This document shows positions 18,681-31,463 of a DNA stretch of 64,000 bases, piece by piece. The stretch comes from a bacterium (GTDB lineage: Bacteria > Verrucomicrobiota > Kiritimatiellia > CAIKKV01 > CAITUY01), in the NCBI GenBank assembly GCA_037143175.1, contig JBAWZF010000002.1, positions 99,037 to 163,036 of the forward strand, read 5' to 3'. A model generated the notes under the pieces. It did not search any database, was not told the origin of the DNA, and was given only the letters and a program-made list of their open reading frames with translations. Position numbers and translations under genes: made by a program. Numbering within the stretch: position 1 is the stretch's first letter; the number at the start of each line of letters is the position of its first letter.

Positions 18681-20375
18681 TTACTGCACAAATTCAGCGG
18701 CGGTTAGGCCGGTCGAGGGGATCGCCCCTTTTACAGGCTTTTTCATATCTCGACTGCGTTCGAAGAATTTGTCGCCGGTCACAATGCGGGGTGTCAGAAG
18801 AATAATAGTCTCGGAATTTACAATCTTTGTATCATCATACCGAAAAAGTACACCGAGAAGCGGGATACTACCCAAAAAAGGTATTTGTGAGCGCATCTTG
18901 GTCTGGCTCTCATCAATCATACCCGCAATAATAATGGTAACCCCATCCTTAACACTAACGCTTGTTTCGGCAAATGATTTTTTAACCACAGGAACTCCGG
19001 AATTTTGGGCCCCTGCTGATGGATCGGAATCATACCATCTAAGCACAGAACTGACTTCCGGACGGATTTCGCAAGTAATGAAACCCAGTTCATTAATATG
19101 CGGTGTTACGCCCAGCGTCACACCAACTTCGACAAACTTATACGTTTTCCCAACAATATTCGAGCTTCCCGTCTCATATTGCAGTTCAGAATAAGGCTCG
19201 GTAGTAATCGCTTTAATCATCGCCTCTTTGCCATCCAGGGCGGCAATGTGAGGATTCTGCAGTAATTTCGTCTTCCCCACCGTGGACAAGGCCTTCACAA
19301 TCATATTCAAGTCCGCTCCGGCGGCGATAGTGTGATAAGTCACACTCCCTCCCACAGCATTTACGGCAGAAGCGGAATCCACACCGGGAATCATTCTCGA
19401 AGCCGGGGCCAACGAAAAACGCGGATCGAGCCCCTGAAACAGATAATCCCAATTAACCCCGAAAGTCATTGAATCCGACAGTTGAACCTGAATAATTTTG
19501 GCTTCTATAAAGACCTGCTTCTGAGGCCGGTCAAACATGGCGATCAGATCACCAATTTTTTGAACCACATTGGGAAGATCCGTCACAATGAGCGTCTTGG
19601 TGCGCGCGTCAATCTTCAGTTGCCCGATGCTGGCGTCCTTAATTTTCGTGAGCATGGGCGTCACTAGGGGCTCAATTTTTTCCGGTACTGCATATTGCAG
19701 CACAAAATTGGTGGTTACCGTGGGATACGCCCGCTGAAAGGAAGGCAGTTCGGCCTTACTGATAACGTCTTCCATCTCCCGTATTTTTTCAGGCGTATCA
19801 ATTAACACCAGATTCCCTGTGCTATCGTCAAAAACAATTTTTCCCATCGTACTCTTGACTTGCTCCAGCAACTGCGCCATCTGACTTGGAATGGATGACT
19901 TGAGTGAAATAATCTTGGCCTTTTTGCGCTCATAGAAACCTTCGCCGTAAAGCTCCCGATACTCTTTGTCTGTCATCACCTTGATGATGGTTCCCTGGAT
20001 TTCATATGCCAGACTGTTCGCGGCGAGAACGATCTCCATTGCATCCGCGATCGTCACATCTTTGATCATCAACTTGCTGGATCCGGCGACATCTTTACCG
20101 ATAATGATATTAAGGCCAGCCTTGACGGACAGAAATTTCAGAAGATCCACAACATCCATCGACTCAAGCAGGTCGAGGGAGATCTTTTTTTCCAGTCCAG
20201 GCAAATGATATTCACTAATCATATGCGGTTTTTGACTGGGTATCTGCGCGATTACCGCCGGCATCGCAGTATCAGCCATCTGAGCCTGCGCCCCGACAGA
20301 AAACACCGCCATTACCAATGCCCACACAAAACTCAACCGCAGGGCATGACACGCTCTATATCGGTATTTATTCAT
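18681..20375 (-). CDS. Secretin (GspD/PilQ-type outer-membrane channel)
   Basis: At 564 residues this is a compact secretin. After a signal peptide (to about residue 32) come an STN/N0-like domain (MDVVDLLKFLSVKAGLNIII), two NolW/N-type domains (about 135-265), and the secretin core with VFIEAKIIQVQLSD, VGVTLGVTPHIN and VKDGVTIIIAGMIDESQ. The canonical ending IPFLGSIPLLGVLFRY then ILLTPRIV completes it. It should form the outer-membrane gate used by the pseudopilus. Its start is 9 bp after the PilP/GspC-like stop. STN plus few N domains is closer to PilQ or intermediate secretins than to classic GspD, supporting a mixed T2SS/T4P origin. Confidence 0.93.
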   Translation of the reverse strand: MNKYRYRACHALRLSFVWALVMAVFSVGAQAQMADTAMPAVIAQIPSQKPHMISEYHLPGLEKKISLDLLESMDVVDLLKFLSVKAGLNIIIGKDVAGSSKLMIKDVTIADAMEIVLAANSLAYEIQGTIIKVMTDKEYRELYGEGFYERKKAKIISLKSSIPSQMAQLLEQVKSTMGKIVFDDSTGNLVLIDTPEKIREMEDVISKAELPSFQRAYPTVTTNFVLQYAVPEKIEPLVTPMLTKIKDASIGQLKIDARTKTLIVTDLPNVVQKIGDLIAMFDRPQKQVFIEAKIIQVQLSDSMTFGVNWDYLFQGLDPRFSLAPASRMIPGVDSASAVNAVGGSVTYHTIAAGADLNMIVKALSTVGKTKLLQNPHIAALDGKEAMIKAITTEPYSELQYETGSSNIVGKTYKFVEVGVTLGVTPHINELGFITCEIRPEVSSVLRWYDSDPSAGAQNSGVPVVKKSFAETSVSVKDGVTIIIAGMIDESQTKMRSQIPFLGSIPLLGVLFRYDDTKIVNSETIILLTPRIVTGDKFFERSRDMKKPVKGAIPSTGLTAAEFVQ

Positions 20376-20384
20376 ATTACCCTT

Positions 20385-21380
20385 TTATTTCAGCTCAAAT
20401 TCCTGCTTCCGCTGTTTTAGCACAATGCGATCAGCCAATACTTTTGTCAGAACAAACCCAGTATCGCCAACATTTTCCCCGATTTTCACAAAATACGTTT
20501 TGGAATCAGCCTTGATTTTGATAATCGCCATGGATTCAGATGCCGTTGCGGCATCCATTGACACCGCAACCAATTTCAAATCTTTAGCCAGCCCCAACGT
20601 CTCCGGTACATCTGCGCCAGTTTTGCCTTTTTCAGCCGTTTTGGGGGAGAAAAAGTTCCTCGTGCTTACTTTTTCCAGAAAAAATTCTGCCGCAGGAACC
20701 GGCTCATCAGAAATTGCAACCGGGGTGACCGACATTTCTCCCGCGCCATTCATCTGTTTTTGAATTTCATTATCAACGCCACGCTGGGTTCCCGCGACAC
20801 TGCAGAAAACCGCTACAATCAACAGCACCACCATTACCGCTAAAACCCGATTCGTGATCGTCACCCCCGATATGCGAATTGTCGGGAATAGCATGGGCTG
20901 GGGAGCGGAGGGAGCAGGAGTCGGCAAACTGACAGGTTGTGGAGCTATTACGGGCACCGTCGCAGACTTGGCCGTCGGAGTCGAAGTATTCTGTGCGGGG
21001 GCGGGGGGCATTACGACCAGAGGTGTTTTCTTGGTCTCTGCCGGAGGGACAACGACGGGAGCTGCCTTCACGGGCGCAGGAGTCTGTTTGATCTCCAGCG
21101 GAGGTGCTGCAACAACAGGAGCGGCCTTCACGACTGCGGGGGCCGGAATAGGATCCGGCTTAGCCGCAGGCGGGGCGGCTACAGCCACTGGGGCGGGAAT
21201 CGGCTTAGCGACTGGGATCGGTACAGCTGTGGCAACGGGCTGAACCGGAACCGGAAGGGAGGGCTCCGGCTTCTGCTTATCCTGCTCAATCAACGCCAAC
21301 AGTTTCTCTTGCGGCGTAACGGTTCCCGTTTGTCGCTTATCCTGCTGGATCAATGCCAGAAGTTTTTCCTCTGGTGTCAT
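20385..21380 (-). CDS. PilP/GspC-like inner-membrane connector
   Basis: Taking ATG 21380, the protein has 331 residues. A duplicated cytoplasmic motif opens it (TPEEKLLALIQQDK, then TPQEKLLALIEQDK). A Pro/Ala/Val-rich linker follows (about 35-160), then one membrane helix (VLAVMVVLLIVAVFCSVAG) and a C-terminal PilP/GspC homology domain (LKLVAVSMDAATASESMAII ... KTYFVKIGENVGDTGFVL). GspC/PilP proteins link the inner-membrane platform to the secretin, which is encoded next (9 bp). The repeat with basic and acidic ends could bind the ATPase or the ExeA-like protein encoded just upstream. The frame also continues to 21443, overlapping the upstream gene; the repeat makes 21380 the better start. 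Confidence 0.8.
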   Translation of the reverse strand: MTPEEKLLALIQQDKRQTGTVTPQEKLLALIEQDKQKPEPSLPVPVQPVATAVPIPVAKPIPAPVAVAAPPAAKPDPIPAPAVVKAAPVVAAPPLEIKQTPAPVKAAPVVVPPAETKKTPLVVMPPAPAQNTSTPTAKSATVPVIAPQPVSLPTPAPSAPQPMLFPTIRISGVTITNRVLAVMVVLLIVAVFCSVAGTQRGVDNEIQKQMNGAGEMSVTPVAISDEPVPAAEFFLEKVSTRNFFSPKTAEKGKTGADVPETLGLAKDLKLVAVSMDAATASESMAIIKIKADSKTYFVKIGENVGDTGFVLTKVLADRIVLKQRKQEFELK

Positions 21381-21414
21381 ATGTTGATTAATACCCTCAT
21401 AAATAATCCCTGAC

Positions 21415-22272
21415 TTAATACACAATCGGCACCGGCTCGACAACCCCAGAAACAGGGCGCAGCTCTTCAGCCAGCACCTCCCTTACCAGAGCCTCATCAA
21501 TAACGGACCGTTCCCTCATCACAAGCATCTCTAAAAGATTATGGCAGAGAATGGACATTTGCCGCGGATAGCCCCGCGTATGAGTGTGAATCAATCGTAT
21601 AGCATCATCCCTGAACAGCCCGGCCCCGTGATAACCTGCCTGTAAAAGCCTGTAGTTGATCAGTTCTTTGGCCTCATCAAAATTCAGGGGATTAATTACA
21701 CATTTCAGCGCAATACGATCCCAAAAGTTCGGCATTTTGCTCAACACCGGCACCAGTTCCATCTGCCCCACCAGAACTAATTGAAGAATTTTAAACTCAT
21801 TCGTCTCGTAGTTTAATAAAATTCGCAAGATCTCAAGCACGTACGGCGGCAAAAGTTGCGCCTCATCAATCAGTAAAACAACACGTTTCTTTTCCTGAAC
21901 CCCGGTTTTGTAAAGAAATTGCTCCACCGCTTCGATACAGTCCAGCCCCGATGTTTTTTTAGGATCTATGGGGGCATGGAGAATAGAAACCAACCGTGAA
22001 AGAAATTGTTTTTGCGTCCTGAAATACGGATTCAGGATCATCGAGAAACACACATCCTCATCATTACTAAGGACTTGTGAAAGCTTCCGACTCAGCGTCG
22101 TCTTTCCAGTCCCCGGGTCGCCCACAATAATGCTGAGGCCGCGCTTGAGATTGAGCGCGATACGCAGACGCGTCAGAGCCGATTTATGCTGAGCCGACTG
22201 AAAAAAATAGGAAGGATCTGGGCTCGTAGAAAACGGCTCATCATTCAGGCCTAGTAGTTTGTAATAACTCAT
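21415..22272 (-). CDS. ExeA/GspA-like AAA ATPase
   Basis: This 285-residue protein begins with YYKLLGLNDEPFSTSPDPSYFF, the hallmark of ExeA/GspA and related AAA_22 ATPases. Walker A IIVGDPGTGKTTLS (about 48-61) and Walker B VVLLIDEAQLLPP follow. Sensor and lid parts are present (HTHTRGYPRQMSILCHNLL). Aeromonas ExeA uses ATP to remodel peptidoglycan and help secretin assembly through a C-terminal peptidoglycan domain. That domain is absent here, so only the ATPase part is conserved. It is the first gene of the minus-strand secretion operon, downstream of typA with a 110-bp gap that could hold the promoter. Confidence 0.88.
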   Translation of the reverse strand: MSYYKLLGLNDEPFSTSPDPSYFFQSAQHKSALTRLRIALNLKRGLSIIVGDPGTGKTTLSRKLSQVLSNDEDVCFSMILNPYFRTQKQFLSRLVSILHAPIDPKKTSGLDCIEAVEQFLYKTGVQEKKRVVLLIDEAQLLPPYVLEILRILLNYETNEFKILQLVLVGQMELVPVLSKMPNFWDRIALKCVINPLNFDEAKELINYRLLQAGYHGAGLFRDDAIRLIHTHTRGYPRQMSILCHNLLEMLVMRERSVIDEALVREVLAEELRPVSGVVEPVPIVY

Positions 22273-22382
22273 GCTCCCCCATCACCCTATCGTCCGCAAC
22301 GATCTGATTAGGTATGAATTATGAAGAGCCTGTCCAAAAAATTCAAGCATCATTAATCAATGATCGAAATTCAGAAACACGC

Positions 22383-24191
22383 TCAATCTTCCTGGGCTTT
22401 AACGGCCTTGCGAACTCTCGGATCTTTTCGCAATCGAACAGTCTTGGGTGTGACTTCAACCAGTTCATCCTCGTTGATATAGGCAATGCAATCTTCCAGA
22501 CTCATCTGGGTCGGCGGTGTGAGAATGATATTCTCATCCGAACCCGCCGCACGCATATTAGTGAGCTGCTTGCCTTTGGCCGGATTGACGGTCAAATCGT
22601 TATCCCGGCAATGCTCACCGACAATCTGCCCCTTTTGGACCCGAATCCCTGGTCCCATGAACAGCTTGCCCCGCTTCTGCAAATTGAAAAGCGCAAATGA
22701 AACGGTGGAACAGGTGTCCATGGAGATCAATACGCCATTTCTGCGTTTACGCATTTCCCCGGCAAAGGGACCATATTCGAGGAAAATATACGTCAATACC
22801 CCCATCCCTTTGGTGTCCGACATAAACTCGGACTTAAACCCGAGCAGACCCCGCGTGGGAATCCGGTATTTGAGCCGCGACATTCCGGTGCCCTTCTCCA
22901 TCTCAAGCATGATACCCTTACGCGCCCCGAGTTTCTCGATCACCGTCCCCATGTATTGCTCAGCCACATCAATCGTAAGCTCTTCATACGGCTCAAGCAT
23001 TTTGCCGTCCACCTGCCGGTAAATGACATTTGGACAGCTAACCTGGAATTCATAGCCTTCCCGCCGCATCTTCTCAATCAGAATGGATAGATGGAGTTCA
23101 CCACGCCCGGATACCTTATGCCCGGATCCGTCGGCCAGCACCTCAACCTCCAACGCCACATCGTACAGGGCTTCCCGCTTCAGTCGATCGGCAACATGAA
23201 TCGAGGTGACAAAAGTGCCCTCGGTGCCGGCAAACGGGGAGTTGTTGGGAATGAAATTCATCGAAAGCGTGGGCGGATCAACCGGGATCGAAGCCACGGG
23301 GCGGGGAGACTCCGGATCTGTATAGGTATCGCCAATCGCCACCGTATCCAGCCCGGCTACAGCGACCACTTCTCCCAGTCCGGCATGTTCCGTCTCAACC
23401 TTCTGATTACAATTGAAGCGATAAAGCTTGGTAATGCGCGTGGGGGCTAACTTACCCGCCATATTAGCCACCACCACGGGCATACCCACCTTGATGGAGC
23501 CTGAAGTGATTTTACCAATACCCAACCGTCCCATAAACGGTGAATGGTCAATAGAGCTCACCTGCAATTGGAGTGGCGCATCAACATCGCCACTCGGCAT
23601 GGGAATATACTTGATGATGGCGTCAAGTATGGGCCGCATATCCGTGCCCTGTGTATGAGAATCAGCCGATGCAAACCCGCCGATGGCGGAGGCATAAATG
23701 GTGTGAAAGTCGAGGGCTGCATCATGGGCATTCAACTTTACGAACAGGTCAAACACATGATTGACCACCCAATCAATCCGGGCCGCAGGTTTGTCGATTT
23801 TATTCACAACCACAATCACGGGAATATTACGCGCCAGCACCTTCTTCAACACGAAGAACGTCTGAGGCATCGGCCCCTCCTGAGCATCCACCAGCAACAG
23901 CGCGCCGTCAGCCATCTGTAATACGCGCTCAACCTGTCCGCCGAAGTCGGCATGTCCGGGCGTATCGATAATATTGATCGTATGCTCCCCGTACTGAAAG
24001 GAGCCATTCTTGGAGGCAATGGTGATGCCGCGTTCACGCTCAAGATCCATAGAGTCCATCAGTCGCTCTGCGACCGCCTGGTTGTCTCGGAACATACCGC
24101 TCTGCTGGAACAGTTTATCAACAAGGGTGGTCTTGCCATGGTCAACATGCGCTACAATGGCAACATTTCGAATAAGGTCAGGTCGATACAT
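22383..24191 (-). CDS. typA: Ribosome-associated GTPase TypA/BipA
   Basis: The 602-residue GTPase has G1 [12 protein letters not shown], the switch region ERERGITI, G3 [15 protein letters not shown] and G4 [11 protein letters not shown]. Elongation-factor domains II, III and V follow, with the BipA-specific C-terminal domain ([17 protein letters not shown], then [14 protein letters not shown]). TypA binds the ribosome at the EF-G site and aids 50S assembly and growth under stress or cold. Length is normal (about 600-615). It stands alone between the secretion operon and the hydrogenase operon, all on the minus strand. Its upstream gap carries a dispersed palindromic repeat. Confidence 0.97.
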   Translation of the reverse strand: MYRPDLIRNVAIVAHVDHGKTTLVDKLFQQSGMFRDNQAVAERLMDSMDLERERGITIASKNGSFQYGEHTINIIDTPGHADFGGQVERVLQMADGALLLVDAQEGPMPQTFFVLKKVLARNIPVIVVVNKIDKPAARIDWVVNHVFDLFVKLNAHDAALDFHTIYASAIGGFASADSHTQGTDMRPILDAIIKYIPMPSGDVDAPLQLQVSSIDHSPFMGRLGIGKITSGSIKVGMPVVVANMAGKLAPTRITKLYRFNCNQKVETEHAGLGEVVAVAGLDTVAIGDTYTDPESPRPVASIPVDPPTLSMNFIPNNSPFAGTEGTFVTSIHVADRLKREALYDVALEVEVLADGSGHKVSGRGELHLSILIEKMRREGYEFQVSCPNVIYRQVDGKMLEPYEELTIDVAEQYMGTVIEKLGARKGIMLEMEKGTGMSRLKYRIPTRGLLGFKSEFMSDTKGMGVLTYIFLEYGPFAGEMRKRRNGVLISMDTCSTVSFALFNLQKRGKLFMGPGIRVQKGQIVGEHCRDNDLTVNPAKGKQLTNMRAAGSDENIILTPPTQMSLEDCIAYINEDELVEVTPKTVRLRKDPRVRKAVKAQED

Positions 24192-24306
24192 ATTTGCTTA
24201 TTTACTTTCAGGGGGGGGATCGCCAGCGGGGGACTTACGACAACTCACCAGCACGGAAATACATTACCTGACCTGAGGGCAACTGTCAAATCGCCCTGAA
24301 AATAAA

Positions 24307-24408
24307 CCGCCCCAGACGGCTCGGCAGGGACGCCTCGCCCTACCGGAATACGAGTGATTCCTCAAGGTAGGGCGAAGCCTCCGGCTGAGCCGTGGCGTTC
24401 AACAGGCT
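24307..24408. repeat. Dispersed palindromic repeat, copy A (intergenic)
   Basis: A roughly 100-bp element whose two halves pair: GACGGCTCGGCAGGGACGCC near 24315 is answered by a partly complementary GGCGAAGCCTCCGGCTGAGC ending near 24390, around a spacer of about 25 bp. A shared tail TTCAACAGGCT follows. A second copy with the same core and tail lies inside a coding sequence at about 53078-53181. It fills the gap between typA and hydC. It has the look of a REP/MITE-like element; no transposase is nearby. Confidence 0.8.
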
Positions 24409-24420
24409 ATCAGGGAAGAC

Positions 24421-24951
24421 TTACGCTTTTGCTTTTTTCGGATCGAACCCGTATTCCGCAAGGATCTTGGCCACCTGCTCTGGCTTGACCCCGGCATAAA
24501 CTTTCTCATCAACGATCATTACCGGTGCCAGGGCGCAGGCCCCGACACATCGGGCAACATCGATCGAGAACTGGGCATCCGCCGTGGTCTGGCCCACATC
24601 AATGCCTAGCAGGTCTTTTAGCTTGCTCATCACAAGCCCTGCACCCTTCACAAAGCACGCTGTTCCCATGCAGAGGGAAATCCGGTGCTTACCCCGGGGG
24701 GTAAAGTTGAAGAAGTGATAGAAGCTTGCCACGCCTGTGACCTTGGTCGAGGGAATCTGCATCAGGACGGACACGGCATCCATATGCTCTTTGGCTAGAA
24801 AGCCAAAGTGATCCTGCACTTTATGCAAAACGGAGATCAGGTGACTGTCAGCATTTTTCTTTGTGGAACATTCCGCAATATAGCTAACAATCGATTCCGG
24901 AAAGATCGCCTTGGCCTTGTCCTGTTCCTTTTTATACAACTCTGACTTCAT
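24421..24951 (-). CDS. hydC: [FeFe]-hydrogenase subunit HydC (NuoE-like)
   Basis: The 176-residue protein is of the NuoE/HydC type. It has a helical N terminus and a thioredoxin-like domain holding one [2Fe-2S] cluster through CMGTACFVKG and, about 40 residues later, VARCVGACALAP. In trimeric NAD-dependent hydrogenases it passes electrons between the flavin subunit and the other clusters. Its start overlaps the hydA stop by 4 bp, so it is the last gene of hydB-hydA-hydC. The set matches the electron-bifurcating (or confurcating) enzymes that use NADH and ferredoxin together to make H2; bifurcation itself cannot be proven from sequence. Confidence 0.93.
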   Translation of the reverse strand: MKSELYKKEQDKAKAIFPESIVSYIAECSTKKNADSHLISVLHKVQDHFGFLAKEHMDAVSVLMQIPSTKVTGVASFYHFFNFTPRGKHRISLCMGTACFVKGAGLVMSKLKDLLGIDVGQTTADAQFSIDVARCVGACALAPVMIVDEKVYAGVKPEQVAKILAEYGFDPKKAKA

Positions 24952-26708
24952 TTCACACCTCTTGGATACTTGGGTTCATAGTGGGTATGCAACAACTCAT
25001 GGCAAAGATGGCTGTTGGGCGCCCCCAGGAAATTCTCATACAACAACTCAATAGCCGGGTTCTCATGCGACTTCCGCAGGGACTTGCTTCCGTCGATTGA
25101 ATAGAGCGCCCGCGCCCGCAAGCGGCCCAGTTCAGGATCCAGCACATGCATCCCATTCGGCGGATACGGCTGGCCGCCACCCGCAACACACCCGCCCGGA
25201 CACGCCATAATCTCGATGATATGGTATAGTTTCTCACCACTCACCACGCGATCCAGGAGATGCTTGGCATTCTGTAACCCGTTAGCCACCCCAATATTAA
25301 TCGTCATGCCATTGATTTCAACAGAGGTTTCCTTGACCCCCTCAACGCCACGGACATTCTCGAAATCCAGATTTTCAAGTTCTTGACCTGTAATCTTCTC
25401 ATACGCCGTACGAAGCGCCGCTTCCATCACGCCGCCCGTGGCACCGAAAATGTCGGCCGCACCGGATGAGACGCCCAGCGGAGAGTCATACATACCGTCT
25501 TCCAGGTTATGGAAATCCACCCCGAGGCATTTCAGCATCCAGATCAATTCGCGCGTGGTCAGCACGGCATCCGTGTAGGGCTTGCCCCACGGAGCCATAT
25601 GGGCGGGACGACTGGCCTCAAACTTTTTCGCCGTGCAAGGCATCACCGCCACCACAAAGATGTTCTTCGGGTCTATCCCCATCTGCTGCGCATAATAGGT
25701 CTTCAGCAGTGTTGACAGCATGCTCATGGGCGATTTGCAGGTCGAAGTCAGCGGAATCAACTCCGGGTAGAAACGCTCCATGAAGTTCACCCAGCCCGGC
25801 GAGCAGGAGGTGATCAACGGGAGCCGCTCTTTTTTCTGGACTCGGGTGATGAATTCAGCGGACTCCTCCATAATGGTCAGGTCGGCGCCGAAGTTGGTAT
25901 CAAACACCTTGTGGAACCCGGCACGCCGAAGGGCCGTCACCAGTTTTCCGGTCACCGGGGTTCCTGGCCTGAACCCAAATCCTTCCCCAATCGTGGCCCT
26001 GATAGCCGGAGCCGTATGCACAACAACATGCAAGTCGGGGTTGGCCAAGGCTTCAAACACCGACTCGGTGGCATCCTGTTCGGTAAACGCCGCCGTGGGG
26101 CAGACGTTGACGCACTGTCCGCAATGGATGCAAACAGAGTCAATCATATTGCACTCGTGCGCCGGCGCCACCACGTTGTGGAAACCACGGTTCTGGACGC
26201 CCAGATTGTGGACTCCCTGTACTTCTCCGCAGACGCGGATACACCGCCCGCACAGAATACATTTATCCGGGGTACGTTGAACCGGCGACGACTCGTCCTT
26301 CTCAAAATGCTTGCGTTCACCCTGGAACAACCGCTCGCGCACACCTAGATCATAGGCCAGCTTCTGCAATTCACACGTCCCATTGCGTCCGCAGGTCTGG
26401 CAATCCATCGGGTGATTGTCCAGAATCAGCTCCACCACATCGCGACGCAACCGGCGCAACAACGTGGATGAGGTCTTAACTTTCATGCCTTCCGCGACCG
26501 GGAAGGAACAGGATGCGACCGGATTACGCTGACCCTCCACTTCCACCAGACAAACCCGGCAGGCACCCACGACACTCAGATCCGGGTGATAACAAAGACT
26601 GGGAACATCAATATTGATGGATCGCGCGGCCTGAAGAACAGTGCTCTTTTCAGGCACCGTCACCTTGACACCATCAATCCATAAAGTTACTTTTTTTTCT
26701 GTTGTCAT
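24948..26708 (-). CDS. hydA: [FeFe]-hydrogenase catalytic subunit HydA
   Basis: The 586-residue enzyme reduces protons to H2. From the N terminus: a [2Fe-2S] domain (CYHPDLSVVGACRVC), a His/Cys cluster motif (HPMDCQTCGRNGTCEL), two [4Fe-4S] motifs (CILCGRCIRVC, CIHCGQCVNVCP), then the H-cluster domain. L1 reads TSCSPGWVNF, L2 MPCTAKKFE and L3 EIMACPGGCVAGGGQP. The small-subunit-like tail (LCHELLHTHY) is present. This is the M3 architecture typical of group A trimeric or HndD enzymes. It lies between hydB and hydC, with 2 bp and a 4-bp overlap. Maturases HydEFG are not in the window and must be encoded elsewhere. Confidence 0.96.
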   Translation of the reverse strand: MTTEKKVTLWIDGVKVTVPEKSTVLQAARSINIDVPSLCYHPDLSVVGACRVCLVEVEGQRNPVASCSFPVAEGMKVKTSSTLLRRLRRDVVELILDNHPMDCQTCGRNGTCELQKLAYDLGVRERLFQGERKHFEKDESSPVQRTPDKCILCGRCIRVCGEVQGVHNLGVQNRGFHNVVAPAHECNMIDSVCIHCGQCVNVCPTAAFTEQDATESVFEALANPDLHVVVHTAPAIRATIGEGFGFRPGTPVTGKLVTALRRAGFHKVFDTNFGADLTIMEESAEFITRVQKKERLPLITSCSPGWVNFMERFYPELIPLTSTCKSPMSMLSTLLKTYYAQQMGIDPKNIFVVAVMPCTAKKFEASRPAHMAPWGKPYTDAVLTTRELIWMLKCLGVDFHNLEDGMYDSPLGVSSGAADIFGATGGVMEAALRTAYEKITGQELENLDFENVRGVEGVKETSVEINGMTINIGVANGLQNAKHLLDRVVSGEKLYHIIEIMACPGGCVAGGGQPYPPNGMHVLDPELGRLRARALYSIDGSKSLRKSHENPAIELLYENFLGAPNSHLCHELLHTHYEPKYPRGVK

Positions 26709-26710
26709 AA

Positions 26711-28627
26711 CTATTTCCTCTTCACCGCATCAAATTTGCATGCTTCAAAACATTGCCCACATCGAATGCATCGAGAGGCGTCAATGGTATGAACCTCTTT
26801 CGGCTTCCCACTAATGCAAGCCACAGGACATTTTCGTTTACAGGCCCCACACCCGATACACTTCTCAGCAATAATGGTGTAAGAAAGCAGGTGTTTACAG
26901 ACCCCGGCAGGGCAACGTTTCTCGCGGATATGCGCTTCGTACTCTCCACGGAAGTGCTTGATCGTGCTGATCACGGGATTCGGCGATGCCTGACCCAACC
27001 CGCACAGGGATGTCCGCTTGATGGTATCCCCCAGGCGAAGGAGCTTCTCAATATCACCCTCGACCCCCTTGCCGTCCACAATCCGCTGGAGGATCTCAAG
27101 CATGCGCTTCGTGCCTTCCCGACAGGGTGTGCATTTGCCGCAGGATTCATCCTGGGTGAAATCCAGGAAAAACCGCGCCATATCCACCATGCAGGAATCC
27201 TCATCAATCACGATCATCCCGCCGCTGCCCATCATGGAACCAGCCGCCGTAAGCGATTCGTAATCAACCGGGGTATCAAGACACGAGTCCGGAAGACATC
27301 CCCCGGCCGGACCACCCGTTTGAACCGCCTTGAATTTCTTGCCGTCCCGGATTCCGCCGCCGACCCCGTAGACTACGTCACGCAGGGTAGTGCCCATAGG
27401 TACTTCGACCAGTCCGGTATTGCAAACCTTACCTGCCAGTGCGAACACCTTCGTGCCCTTACTCTTTTCGGTACCAATGGATGCAAACCACTCGGGACCA
27501 TCCAGAATGACCACAGGAATGTTGGCAAACGTTTCAACATTGTTAATGACCGTGGGCTTGCCCCACAAACCGCAAACCGCCGGGTACGGTGGCCGTGGAC
27601 GGGGCATGCCCCGCTCGCCCTCGATGGATCGAATTAAAGCGGTTTCTTCACCGCACACAAAAGCACCTGCGCCCAACCGGATCTCGATATCGAAATCCCA
27701 GTCGGTTCCGAAAATGCTCTTTCCGAGGAAACCAGCCTTGCGAGCCGCATCGATGGCAACTTCAAGCCGTTTGATGGCCAGAGGATACTCCGCACGGATG
27801 TAGACATACCCCTGTTTCGCACCAATTGCATAACCGCCAATGATCATCCCCTCAACGATGGTATGGGGGTCACCCTCAATGGTACTGCGATCCATGAATG
27901 CACCGGGATCGCCCTCGTCAGCATTGCAGATGATGTATTTATCTTCGCTCTTCTGAACCGAGGCAAAGTTCCATTTCACGCCAGTAGGGAATCCACCGCC
28001 GCCGCGCCCGCGCAAACCGGACTTGGTTATCGAATTCACAACGTCCTGCGGCTTCATCTCCGTCAGCACCTTCACCGCTGCCTGATACCCGCGGACGACA
28101 AGATATTCATCCAGGCTCTCGGGATCAATCACACCGCAATTACGCAACGTCACACGCATCTGCTTGCCGAAGAAGTCCACATCGCCGAACACGGAGGAAA
28201 ATCGATCGGCCAACCGTGGATCCGCCCAAAGTTTCTCTTCCTGGAATTCCCCGCCTGCTCGTTTCCCACGGGGCATCGAAAGGGATTGGACCGGCACACC
28301 TTTGAGAACATGCGACTCAAAAAACTGCCCCACTTTTTCAGGGTTCATGGCACTATATTTGATGGGCTCTGCACCTTTGGCAAACACCGTCATCACCGGC
28401 TCCATGTCGCAACGGCCCGTGCAACCCACACGGCTCAAGGTGACATCTTTCACCTTATGCTGGTGAATCAGTTCCTCGACCCGCTTGAAGACCTCATTGG
28501 CACCTGCAGCATTTTCACAGGTTGCCGAGCCTACTGTAATCCGGATTTTTGAGCTTAACTTCTCCTTTTGCAGCCGCTGTTCGGCTTTCCGTCGAAGTTC
28601 AAGCAATTGTTCCATTGGTTTACTCAT
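26711..28627 (-). CDS. hydB: [FeFe]-hydrogenase flavin subunit HydB (NuoF-like)
   Basis: From ATG 28627 (AAGGGA about 6 bp before it) the protein has 638 residues. An N-terminal thioredoxin-like [2Fe-2S] domain (about 25-105, with CENAAGA and [12 protein letters not shown]) precedes the NuoF core. That core has FMN/NADH motifs [27 protein letters not shown] and [14 protein letters not shown], and the [4Fe-4S] motif [12 protein letters not shown]. The C terminus adds two ferredoxin motifs ([23 protein letters not shown]). It oxidises NADH and is the site where bifurcation would occur. It is the first gene of the operon; the 256-bp gap upstream carries Rex-like and CRP-like sites. The frame extends 21 codons further upstream without a better start. 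Confidence 0.95.
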   Translation of the reverse strand: MSKPMEQLLELRRKAEQRLQKEKLSSKIRITVGSATCENAAGANEVFKRVEELIHQHKVKDVTLSRVGCTGRCDMEPVMTVFAKGAEPIKYSAMNPEKVGQFFESHVLKGVPVQSLSMPRGKRAGGEFQEEKLWADPRLADRFSSVFGDVDFFGKQMRVTLRNCGVIDPESLDEYLVVRGYQAAVKVLTEMKPQDVVNSITKSGLRGRGGGGFPTGVKWNFASVQKSEDKYIICNADEGDPGAFMDRSTIEGDPHTIVEGMIIGGYAIGAKQGYVYIRAEYPLAIKRLEVAIDAARKAGFLGKSIFGTDWDFDIEIRLGAGAFVCGEETALIRSIEGERGMPRPRPPYPAVCGLWGKPTVINNVETFANIPVVILDGPEWFASIGTEKSKGTKVFALAGKVCNTGLVEVPMGTTLRDVVYGVGGGIRDGKKFKAVQTGGPAGGCLPDSCLDTPVDYESLTAAGSMMGSGGMIVIDEDSCMVDMARFFLDFTQDESCGKCTPCREGTKRMLEILQRIVDGKGVEGDIEKLLRLGDTIKRTSLCGLGQASPNPVISTIKHFRGEYEAHIREKRCPAGVCKHLLSYTIIAEKCIGCGACKRKCPVACISGKPKEVHTIDASRCIRCGQCFEACKFDAVKRK

Positions 28628-28707
28628 AAGTATTCCCTTTTTATCACCTTTAATTATTGAGAAATAGCTGAATAACGTATCCCCTCTCATCTTGTCAAAC
28701 GATTAAC

Positions 28708-28721
28708 GTTAAATAATTAAC
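28708..28721. promoter_or_regulatory. Rex-like operator
   Basis: The palindrome GTTAAATAATTAAC fits the inner core GTTAA-N4-TTAAC of Rex operators (full consensus TTGTTAANNNNTTAACAA, so the outer TT and AA are only partly matched). It lies 81 bp upstream of hydB. Rex is an NADH/NAD-sensing repressor that commonly controls hydrogenases and fermentative genes, which fits this position. A second palindrome, TTAACGTTAA (28703-28712), overlaps it. No rex gene is in the window. Confidence 0.5.
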
Positions 28722-28755
28722 ATTTTTAATTCTTCCTGATAATTTAGATATAGTT

Positions 28756-28771
28756 CGTGAAAAAAATCACG
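28756..28771. promoter_or_regulatory. CRP/FNR-family-like site
   Basis: CGTGAAAAAAATCACG is a perfect palindrome of the form GTGA-N6-TCAC, the core of CRP-type operators (TGTGA-N6-TCACA). It lies in the divergent control region of hydB (129 bp upstream) and pgi (113 bp upstream). The regulator is unknown. Confidence 0.45.
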
Positions 28772-28865
28772 ATATTATCGCCTCTGAATTTTGCTTCATC
28801 CCCAGCAGAAATCATCAATAACCTTTCATTTACATCTTGTTTCCGTTATTCATTTTGAACACTGA

Positions 28866-31366
<2,501 letters not shown>

Positions 31367-31463
31367 AACGCCATTACTTAACCGATTAAGCGTCCCGTTT
31401 TAACCTGCCATTCGATCCGGGGCAAAACGCTTCGGACTCTTCCGCTACTTACTATCATGCCAG

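Noticed and set aside
20854..21413. Two Gly/Ala- and Arg/Gly-rich plus-strand reading frames
   Set aside because: They are the complement of the Pro/Ala-rich linker of the PilP/GspC-like gene; low complexity explains the open frames.
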